A stretch of DNA of 5,229 bases from NCBI GenBank assembly GCA_005791855.1, contig SXUH01000298.1, positions 1 through 5,229 of the forward strand, given 5' to 3'. The position numbers and the translations under genes were made by a program. The DNA is from Bdellovibrionales bacterium. Its GTDB lineage: Bacteria; Bdellovibrionota; Bacteriovoracia; Bacteriovoracales; Bacteriovoracaceae. Positions 1 to 5,229 of the stretch are shown here, piece by piece. Numbering within the stretch: position 1 is the first letter of the stretch; each line of letters starts with the position of its first letter. The notes beneath the pieces were generated by a model. That model did not search any database and was not told where the DNA came from. It was given only the letters and a program-made list of their open reading frames with translations.

Positions 1-1076
1 CAGTAAACTTTACAAATGGCGGACTCATGAGAGAACTCGCTCATCCCCTGAGTGATCTTCCCGGTGGTCATGTAGACCATGCTCTCGCAGGCGTAGATGT
101 TGGCGGCCATGGTGGTGAGCTTCTCCTGGATCAGGCCGAAGTTGGCGATGTAGTCGCCGAACTGCTTCCGGGTCTTGGCCTGGGCGGTGGCGAGCTTCAG
201 GATGGTCTTCATCCCGCCCACGGAGCCGGAGCCCAGGGAGAGCCGGCCGGTGTTGAGGACGTTCATGGCGATCTTGAAGCCCTTGCCGGGCTCGCCGATC
301 ATGTTGCTCGCCGGGACCTTGACGTTGTCGAAGTACACCGCCCGGGTCTCGGAGGCGCGGATCCCCATCTTGTCTTCCTTCTCCCCGAAGGAGACGCCCT
401 CGCGTTCCTTCTCGACGATGAAGCAGGAGATCTTCTCGACCTTCTTCCCGGTGCCGTCTTCGTGCTCGGTCTTGGCGAAGACGGAGTAGAAGCCGGCCAG
501 GCCCCCGTTGGTGATCCAGAGCTTCTGTCCGTTGATCGTGTAGGTGCCGTCGGCATTCCTGACCGCTTTCGTCTTGATCGAGTAGGCGTCCGAACCGGAG
601 CCCGGCTCCGTGAGGCAGAAGGCGGCAAAAACTTCCCCCGCGGCGAGCTTCGGGAGCCAGTGCTTCTTCTGCTCCTCGTTGCCCTCGTTCACCAGGGCCT
701 TGAAGCCGATGGACTGGTGGGCGCCGAGGGTGGTGGCGATGGCGCCGTCGATGCCGGCGATCTGGGAGAAGACCCGGGCGTAGAGAGTGGTGTCCAGCCC
801 CAGGCCTCCGTACTCCTCCCCGACCCCGAGGCCCGTGAGGCCCAGGGCCGCGAGTCCCTGGAGGACCTCCTCGGGGATCTTCGCCTCCCGGTCCAGCTTC
901 ACGGAGTCGATGTTGTCCTGGGCGAACTTGTCGACGGCGTCGACCATCGCCTTGGCGGTCTCGATCTGGGACGGGCCCAGGCTCGGGAACGGGAAGACTT
1001 CCTCTTCCTGGATCTCCCCGTAGAACATGCTCTTGACGATGGAGACGATTTCTTTATTGGACGCGTTTGCTGACAT
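1..1076 (-). CDS. Acyl-CoA dehydrogenase, very-long-chain (ACADVL/ACAD9) type, 3' end beyond the window
   Basis: This is a flavoenzyme that would catalyse the first step of beta-oxidation: alpha,beta-dehydrogenation of a fatty acyl-CoA, with electrons passed to electron-transferring flavoprotein. I translated the minus strand from the ATG at 1076; 358 codons are open to the left edge. Visible landmarks are an N-terminal FPFPSL segment (res 28-33) as in mitochondrial VLCAD, the helical acyl-CoA-binding region with TLGAHQSIGFKAL (116-128), the FAD/substrate motif FCLTEPGSGSDA (153-164), WITNGG (187-192), MGIRASET (237-244) and FGLIQEKL (313-320). The match to human VLCAD, as I remember it, is collinear throughout. 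VLCAD-type proteins are about 600 residues, so some 240 residues should lie outside. The catalytic glutamate, expected a few dozen residues after the last visible codon, cannot be checked. The start is supported by an SD-like GTGAGG 4 nt upstream. The gene is transcribed divergently from the T2SS operon. The family is sure; chain-length specificity is inferred. Confidence 0.93.
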   Translation of the reverse strand, partial: MSANASNKEIVSIVKSMFYGEIQEEEVFPFPSLGPSQIETAKAMVDAVDKFAQDNIDSVKLDREAKIPEEVLQGLAALGLTGLGVGEEYGGLGLDTTLYARVFSQIAGIDGAIATTLGAHQSIGFKALVNEGNEEQKKHWLPKLAAGEVFAAFCLTEPGSGSDAYSIKTKAVRNADGTYTINGQKLWITNGGLAGFYSVFAKTEHEDGTGKKVEKISCFIVEKEREGVSFGEKEDKMGIRASETRAVYFDNVKVPASNMIGEPGKGFKIAMNVLNTGRLSLGSGSVGGMKTILKLATAQAKTRKQFGDYIANFGLIQEKLTTMAANIYACESMVYMTTGKITQGMSEFSHESAICKVY

Positions 1077-1080
1077 GAGG

Positions 1081-1086
1081 CCTCAC
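1081..1086 (-). promoter_or_regulatory. Shine-Dalgarno site of the acyl-CoA dehydrogenase
   Basis: On the minus strand GTGAGG lies 4 nt before the ATG at 1076-1074. The spacing is slightly short but usable. It supports this start over later in-frame ATGs such as the one at Met17. Confidence 0.5.
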
Positions 1087-1111
1087 AAGAATTGGGGATG
1101 GTAGTTGCTTT

Positions 1112-1140
1112 ATTATGAAGTTTCGGTGGATCGATGTACA
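1112..1140 (-). promoter_or_regulatory. Candidate sigma-70-type promoter for the acyl-CoA dehydrogenase
   Basis: Reading the minus strand, TGTACA at 1140-1135 (4 of 6 to TTGACA) is followed after exactly 17 bp by CATAAT at 1117-1112 (5 of 6 to TATAAT). Transcription would begin near 1105, giving a leader of about 30 nt that includes the ribosome binding site. The spacer and -35 element are covered by the inverted repeat at 1121-1146. This is consensus matching by eye; the host's sigma-factor preferences are unknown. Confidence 0.35.
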
Positions 1141-1151
1141 CCGAAAAACTT
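1118..1151. promoter_or_regulatory. Inverted repeat, likely operator over the divergent control region
   Basis: TTTCGGTG (1121-1128) and CACCGAAA (1139-1146) are perfect 8-bp inverted arms separated by 10 bp. The symmetry continues outward as AAG (1118-1120) and CTT (1149-1151) if a 2-nt bulge on the right arm is allowed. It overlaps the -35 element and spacer of the minus-strand promoter candidate, a position suited to repression by a dimeric regulator. It does not match the PsrA or FadR site consensus that I can recall. It could also fold as a hairpin in RNA, but it lies between divergent starts, so a terminator role is unlikely. Confidence 0.4.
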
Positions 1152-1200
1152 ATCCGACCAATGTGCTCGAAAGTAAAAAATTTCTTCCGCTTGCACAGAA

Positions 1201-1214
1201 CATCAAATTTGATG
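1201..1214. promoter_or_regulatory. Perfect 14-bp palindrome upstream of gspC
   Basis: CATCAAATTTGATG is its own reverse complement and ends 11 bp before the gspC start codon. The flanking bases (A at 1200 and A at 1215) break the symmetry, so it is exactly 14 bp. Its position fits either an operator for the T2SS operon or an element in the gspC 5' leader. No known regulator's site is recognised. Confidence 0.35.
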
Positions 1215-1225
1215 ACAATTAATCG

Positions 1226-2443
1226 ATGATAAATAAATTCAAAGAGTTCTTAAGGAACAAGCTCTCGAAGCGGTCTTCGAAGGAGCCGTCCCGGGACGTG
1301 GGCGAGAAGTCGCTCAACGTGGGCGTGAAGCTCCCGGGAGACAACGAGCCGTTCGTCGTCCCGACCTGGAAGGAGCGGGTGACCCAGACCTTTTCGAACG
1401 CCCGCACGCGCCTCACCCAGATCAACCTCAAGGACCTGAACCTCCCCGAGCGGGTGAAGTTCAAGGGCCCGTCCCCGCTGGGCCCGTCCGGCTCCCTCCT
1501 CTCGCCGAACCTCTCGAAGAACATCGACAAGTTCATGAGCCGGGAGTTCCGCTCGACCATCCACCAGGTGGCCCTGGTGGTGATCGTCTGCGGGATCACC
1601 TACACGCTCGGGAAGATCACCGCCCTCGTCCTCCGGGGAACGCCCGTGCTGGATTCGCCGAAGACCTACGCGGTCTCCATCTCGCTGGACAAGGACTTCA
1701 ACGCCGGCACCCTCGCCCAGGTGAAGAGCATGAACGTCTTCCGCACCAACGCCGCCGGGGGCACGGCCAAGAAGAAGGTCGCCGACACCAACTGCGAGAA
1801 GGCGACCCAGAACTCCTCCCTCCCGATCAAGCTCGTGAACACCGTCGTCCTCCAGGACACCGTGAAGTCCATCGCCTCCGTCCAGGTCCGCGGGGACCGC
1901 CTGCTCCAGGAAGTCCGGGAGGGGGACCAGATCACCAACCTCGCGAAGGTCTTCAAGATCACCCGCCTCGAGCTCCTGATCCGGAACCTCGAGAGCGGCG
2001 TCTGCGAGTCCATCGCATCGGACAAGGCCAAGGACATGAAGTCCCCGATCTCCGTCATGACGCCGGCGGCGAGCCGGGAGTTCAAGGCCAACAAGAAGAT
2101 GAGCGGGATCGACAACGTCGGGAACAAGTTCAAGATCTCCAAGGCCCTCCTCGACGAGAAGATGAAGGACATCGGCGCGATCCTGACCCAGGCCCGGGCC
2201 ATCAAGATCCAGAACCCGGACGGGTCCATGTCCTTCAAGCTCACGGAGATGGACCCGCAGGGGATCTTCCCCTACCTCGGGCTCCAGGACCAGGACATCA
2301 TCACCTCGATCAACGGGAAGCCGATCTACGACATGAACGAAGTCATGGGACTGTTCGCGAGAATTAAAAATTTGGACAACCTCCAGCTCGGCGTGAAGCG
2401 AGAAGGGGCGGACTCTGTGCAAGAGTACTCCATTAAGAAATAA
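1226..2443 (+). CDS. gspC: Type II secretion system protein GspC (inner-membrane connector with HR and PDZ-like domains)
   Basis: GspC links the inner-membrane assembly platform to the GspD secretin and helps select substrates. The 405-residue protein has a hydrophilic cytoplasmic N-terminus (res 1-112; about 22 Lys/Arg against 11 Asp/Glu), one transmembrane helix (about 113-136), and then a periplasmic part. The HR domain is best seen at about 198-262 (start LPIKLVNTVVLQ, later REGDQI and RLELLIRN). After a linker comes a PDZ-like C-terminal domain at about 302-405, with LGLQDQDIITSINGKPIYDM (351-370) matching the GLQ-x-D-x-I-x-x-ING pattern of GspC and other PDZ proteins. Usual GspC proteins are about 270-310 residues; the excess is mainly the N-terminus. 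Cys190 and Cys260 are both periplasmic. An in-frame TAA at 1220-1222 rules out an upstream start, and no SD is evident before the ATG. The next gene, gspD, starts 14 nt downstream. Identity rests on architecture plus context, since GspC sequences diverge strongly. Confidence 0.86.
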   Translation: MINKFKEFLRNKLSKRSSKEPSRDVGEKSLNVGVKLPGDNEPFVVPTWKERVTQTFSNARTRLTQINLKDLNLPERVKFKGPSPLGPSGSLLSPNLSKNIDKFMSREFRSTIHQVALVVIVCGITYTLGKITALVLRGTPVLDSPKTYAVSISLDKDFNAGTLAQVKSMNVFRTNAAGGTAKKKVADTNCEKATQNSSLPIKLVNTVVLQDTVKSIASVQVRGDRLLQEVREGDQITNLAKVFKITRLELLIRNLESGVCESIASDKAKDMKSPISVMTPAASREFKANKKMSGIDNVGNKFKISKALLDEKMKDIGAILTQARAIKIQNPDGSMSFKLTEMDPQGIFPYLGLQDQDIITSINGKPIYDMNEVMGLFARIKNLDNLQLGVKREGADSVQEYSIKK

Positions 2444-2447
2444 AGGA
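2443..2447 (+). promoter_or_regulatory. Shine-Dalgarno site of gspD
   Basis: AAGGA overlaps the last base of the gspC stop codon and lies 10 nt before the gspD ATG. It supports the ATG at 2458 and tight coupling of gspD translation to the end of gspC. Confidence 0.55.
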
Positions 2448-2457
2448 TGACCCCAAA

Positions 2458-5061
2458 ATGAAGACAGGACGTCAATCGGGCCGCGTGATCAGTAACCTCA
2501 TCCTCGCGGGGATCCTCCTGGTGAACACCGACGCCCAGGCGCAGTTCAACAAGTACCGCTCGCAGACGCGGTACAATCCGGAAGGGGGCGCCAGAGCCAA
2601 CGCCGCCGCCCCGGGAGCTCCGGCCCCGGGCGCCGCCACGCCCCCGGACGCGATGACCGCCGAGGACGCGGCCAGGGCCCTGGACGCCGCCGGGAACGTC
2701 GAAGCGCAGACCACCGACCCCGGGGCCTCGCCGACCGGCCCGACCGCGAACGCCGACGCCAACGCCGACTCCGCCTTCGAAGGCGACGCGGACGACGACG
2801 CCAACCAGGAGACCTTCGGCGACCGGCCCGCGGCCGCCGCTCCTCCGAAGAGCTCGAAGTACGTGAACCTCAACCCGGAGACCGCCTTCGGGCCCGAGAT
2901 CGTCGAGAGCTTCGACTTCCCGGACACGGACATCATGGAGATCACCAAGCACATGCAGAAGCTCACCGGGATCAACCTCATCCTGGACAAGGACGTGAAG
3001 GGGAAGGTCTCGATCATCGCGCCGACGCCGATCACCGTCGGGGACGCGTGGAAGGCCTACCTCGCCGCCCTCAACATGGCCGGGTACTCGCTGATCAAGA
3101 CCGGCGCCTTCTACAAGGTGATCAACGCCCGGGACATCCGCTACACGCCGACGAAGATCTACACCGGGAACTACACGCCGGACACGGAGAACTACGTGAT
3201 GCGGGTGATCTCCCTCAAGCACGTCTCCGCGGCGGAGATCGCGCGGAACTTCCGGCCCTTCATGAGCCGCTACGGCCGGATCATCGACATCAAGCAGACC
3301 AACACGATCATCATCGCCGACACCGGCTCGAACATCAACCGCCTCGCGAAGATGGTGAAGTTCCTCGACGTCACGGGCCACGAAGAGGGCCTCCAGATCG
3401 TGAAGGTGAAGAACTCCTCCGCCCAGGAAATCGCGAAGCTCCTCGACACCATCCTGAAGGGCGGGAGCGGAGGCCCGGGCGGCAGGCCCGGCTCGGCCAC
3501 TCCCCGGTTCACCGGCGGCTCCGGCGGCTCCGAGTCCACCAGCGTGATCTCCCGGATCATCGCCGAACCGCGGACCAACTCCATCATCGCCATGGCCAAC
3601 GCCGAAGGGGCGAAGCAGCTCCGCGAGCTCATCGAGAAGCTCGACGTGAAGCTCGTCTCCTCCGGCTCCAACCGCGTCCACGTCTACTACCTCAACTACG
3701 GCGACTCCGAGGAGCTCGCCAAGACCCTCTCGAGCATCGTCTCCGGGAACACCGCCAAGGACGCCGGCGGCGCCGGGGGCGTGAGCCGGTTCAGCGCCCT
3801 CGGCGGGGGCCAGGCGGAGAACCCGATCTTCTCCGCCGAGGTGAAGATCACCTCGGACAAGAACAACAACGCCCTCGTGGTCACCGCCTCCCCGACCGAC
3901 TGGCTCACGCTCAAGGACGTGGTCAGCCGCCTCGACATCCCGCGGGACCAGGTCTACGTCGAAGGGCTGATCCTCGAGGCGAAGGTGACGAAGCTGCGGC
4001 AGTTCGGCGTGGAGTACATCGGCGCCTACGGCTCCGGGGCCACCGAGCGCGTGGGCTTCACCCAGTCCGGGACCCCGGACATCCTCGGGATGATCACCTC
4101 GGGCGTGCCGACGTCCCTCGGCGGCCTCTTCGGCGGCTTCGGCGTGGGCCCGAAGCAGAACATCGAGATCAAGAACCCGACCACCGGCGCGGTGATGGGA
4201 ACCTCCCGGGTCAACGCCATCAGCGGCTTCATCAAGGCCGTCGCCTCGCACTCGAGCACCAACATCCTCGCGACGCCGCAGATCCTCGTGCTGGATAACA
4301 CGGAAGCGACCTTCGAGGTCGGGGACACGGTGCCGATCCGGAACTCGACCGTGGGGACCGGCGGGGTCCAGGCCTTCAGCACGACCCAGCAGGAAGCCAA
4401 GCTCTCCCTGAAGATCACTCCGCAGATCAACAAGGTCACCCGCTTCGTGAAGCTCAAGATCAACCAGAAGATCGACGACTTCAGCGCCCAGCTCGAGGCG
4501 AGCAACCAGGGCGGCGGGTTGCCGACGACGACCCGGACGGCGATCACCGAGGTCATGGTCCGGGACCGCGACACCATCGCCATGGGGGGCCTGCTCCGGG
4601 ACCGGGAAGTGGTGAACAACACGAAGATCCCTCTCCTGGGTGACATCCCGGTGCTCGGGTGGCTCTTCAAGAACAAGAAGCGCGACATCGAGAAGGTCAA
4701 CATCCTCTACTTCATGACCCCGAAGATCCTCGCTCCGTACAACAAGACCGCTTCGGTCAACACCAAGGAAGTCCTGAACAAGCGCGCGGCCGGGATGAAG
4801 GAGATGTTCGCCGAGGACGAGGTCGATCCGAACCTCAAGGTCACGGATAACCTGAGCACGAAGCTCGACAAGCAGGTCGAGGGCCCTCTCTACGACTTGA
4901 CAGACGCCGACCACTACAAGAACCTGAACAACGATCGCGCGAAGCTCTCCGACCCGAACGAGATCCAGTCTCCGAAGGAAACCACCCCGCCGCCGGCCAG
5001 TACGCCGGTGGAAGAAATTGACGTTCCTGACTACCAGGAAATTAGAAAATCGGTGCAATAA
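2458..5061 (+). CDS. gspD: Type II secretion system secretin GspD
   Basis: This is the outer-membrane channel of the T2SS, a large multimeric ring through which folded proteins leave. The 867-residue product has a Sec signal peptide (basic start, hydrophobic 10-22, cleavage predicted after AQA at 28). There is no lipobox, and I see no cysteine anywhere. An Ala/Pro/Asp-rich low-complexity segment follows (29-148). Then come N0 (about 150-223, with ILDKDVKGKVSI), N1 (about 245-306), N2 (about 311-398, Gly/Ser-rich insert 335-358), N3 (about 406-495, Gly-rich insert near 429-453) and the secretin beta-barrel domain (about 497-757). The last carries VEGLILEAKV (501-510), VGDTVPIRN (621-629), LSLKITPQIN (649-658) and the family hallmark IPLLGDIPVLGWLF (724-737), ending YFMTPKIL. 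A polar tail of about 110 residues (758-867) follows; it may replace the pilotin-binding S domain. GspD is commonly about 650-750 residues, and the excess is the pre-N0 segment and tail. T2SS rather than type IV pilus (PilQ) or type III secretion is chosen from the N0-N3 layout, the lack of AMIN domains and the gspC/gspE neighbours. Confidence 0.97.
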   Translation: MKTGRQSGRVISNLILAGILLVNTDAQAQFNKYRSQTRYNPEGGARANAAAPGAPAPGAATPPDAMTAEDAARALDAAGNVEAQTTDPGASPTGPTANADANADSAFEGDADDDANQETFGDRPAAAAPPKSSKYVNLNPETAFGPEIVESFDFPDTDIMEITKHMQKLTGINLILDKDVKGKVSIIAPTPITVGDAWKAYLAALNMAGYSLIKTGAFYKVINARDIRYTPTKIYTGNYTPDTENYVMRVISLKHVSAAEIARNFRPFMSRYGRIIDIKQTNTIIIADTGSNINRLAKMVKFLDVTGHEEGLQIVKVKNSSAQEIAKLLDTILKGGSGGPGGRPGSATPRFTGGSGGSESTSVISRIIAEPRTNSIIAMANAEGAKQLRELIEKLDVKLVSSGSNRVHVYYLNYGDSEELAKTLSSIVSGNTAKDAGGAGGVSRFSALGGGQAENPIFSAEVKITSDKNNNALVVTASPTDWLTLKDVVSRLDIPRDQVYVEGLILEAKVTKLRQFGVEYIGAYGSGATERVGFTQSGTPDILGMITSGVPTSLGGLFGGFGVGPKQNIEIKNPTTGAVMGTSRVNAISGFIKAVASHSSTNILATPQILVLDNTEATFEVGDTVPIRNSTVGTGGVQAFSTTQQEAKLSLKITPQINKVTRFVKLKINQKIDDFSAQLEASNQGGGLPTTTRTAITEVMVRDRDTIAMGGLLRDREVVNNTKIPLLGDIPVLGWLFKNKKRDIEKVNILYFMTPKILAPYNKTASVNTKEVLNKRAAGMKEMFAEDEVDPNLKVTDNLSTKLDKQVEGPLYDLTDADHYKNLNNDRAKLSDPNEIQSPKETTPPPASTPVEEIDVPDYQEIRKSVQ

Positions 5062-5064
5062 CCT

Positions 5065-5229
5065 ATGGCTGTTACCCAAGAAGTCCTCCACAACGTCGAG
5101 CACTCCAAGGAGAAGATCGGCGAGCTCCTCCTGAAGCACACGGGCCTCACCCGGGCGCAGCTCGACGAGGCCCTCGAGGCCCAGCGGATCGAAGGGGGGC
5201 TCCTCGGCGACCTCCTCATCAAGCGCAAC
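5065..5229 (+). CDS. gspE: Type II secretion assembly ATPase GspE, N-terminal fragment (3' end beyond window)
   Basis: Only the first 55 residues are present, and the frame is open to the right edge. They contain a GspE/PilB-type N-terminal (MshEN/T2SSE_N) motif: IGELLLKHTGLTRAQLDEAL (res 18-37) followed by QRIEGGLLGDLLI (40-52). In this family the domain precedes the RecA-like hexameric ATPase that powers pseudopilus assembly at the inner membrane; some MshEN domains bind cyclic-di-GMP. The Walker motifs lie outside the window. The gene starts 3 nt after the gspD stop with no strong SD, so translational coupling to gspD is likely. MshEN domains also occur in PilB, MshE and unrelated signalling proteins, but the position directly after gspC-gspD makes GspE by far the best call. 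Confidence 0.86.
   Translation, partial: MAVTQEVLHNVEHSKEKIGELLLKHTGLTRAQLDEALEAQRIEGGLLGDLLIKRN

Noticed and set aside
27..1073. A 348-codon plus-strand frame opposite the acyl-CoA dehydrogenase
   Set aside because: Same GC3 shadow effect. The minus-strand reading gives a full-length match to the acyl-CoA dehydrogenase family.
1076..1085. 10-bp palindrome TGAGGCCTCA overlapping the dehydrogenase start
   Set aside because: It arises because the SD GAGG abuts CCTC. It cannot form a hairpin without a loop and is too short to claim as an operator.
1191..1219. Possible gspC promoter TTGCAC-17-GACAAT
   Set aside because: Only 3 of 6 and 4 of 6 matches, and it would leave almost no leader before the ATG at 1226. 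The TTGCA also lacks the GG needed for a sigma-54 -24 element. The operon's promoter remains unassigned.
1250..2422. A 390-codon minus-strand frame opposite gspC
   Set aside because: Shadow frame with biased composition and no domain; it lies wholly inside gspC.
3048..4298. A 416-codon plus-strand frame inside gspD in another phase
   Set aside because: Its product is an Arg/His/Gly-rich artefact of the GC-rich gspD codons with no independent start signal.
4990..5011. GC-rich hairpin near the end of gspD (stem 4990-4997/5004-5011, one G-U pair, 6-nt loop)
   Set aside because: It lies within coding sequence in a Pro-rich, GC-rich stretch, lacks a following U tract, and gspE continues the operon, so it is not an intrinsic terminator.
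2326..5139. A 937-codon open frame on the minus strand antisense to gspD and spilling into gspC and gspE
   Set aside because: Long antisense frames are expected when third positions are almost always G/C, since stop codons become rare. The translation is low-complexity Val/Leu/Asp/Gly/Arg with no recognisable motif, while gspD on the other strand is unambiguous.

Overview
The window holds a divergent gene pair and the start of a type II secretion (T2SS) operon. On the minus strand, running off the left edge, is a very-long-chain-type acyl-CoA dehydrogenase (358 residues present, start at 1076). After a 149-bp AT-rich intergenic region come three plus-strand genes in operon order: gspC (inner-membrane connector, 1226-2443), gspD (outer-membrane secretin, 2458-5061) and the first 55 codons of gspE (assembly ATPase, 5065 to the right edge). 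The gaps within the operon are 14 and 3 nt.

The T2SS makes this a diderm (Gram-negative) bacterium. The coding DNA is GC-rich with almost saturated G/C third positions and a clear preference for CTC over CTG leucine codons, while the intergenic region is only about 40% GC (59 of 149 bases). The C-D-E order, the style of the secretin N0-N1 region and a mitochondrial-VLCAD-like dehydrogenase recall Bdellovibrionota/Myxococcota (former Deltaproteobacteria). That placement is a weak guess from memory, not a result.

How the genes work together: GspD forms the outer-membrane channel, GspC joins it through its periplasmic HR domain to the inner-membrane platform, and GspE powers the pseudopilus that pushes folded exoproteins out. 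The dehydrogenase does fatty-acid beta-oxidation and has no evident functional tie to secretion; the two units share only the intergenic control region. That region carries a minus-strand promoter candidate covered by an inverted repeat, and a separate perfect 14-bp palindrome just before gspC.

I found no mobile element, CRISPR array, RNA gene or clearly new system. The most notable points are lineage-type extensions on known parts: a ~112-residue cytoplasmic N-terminus on GspC, a ~120-residue low-complexity segment before N0 of GspD and a ~110-residue tail after its secretin domain. The contrast between saturated GC3 and AT-rich gene edges and spacer is also notable.
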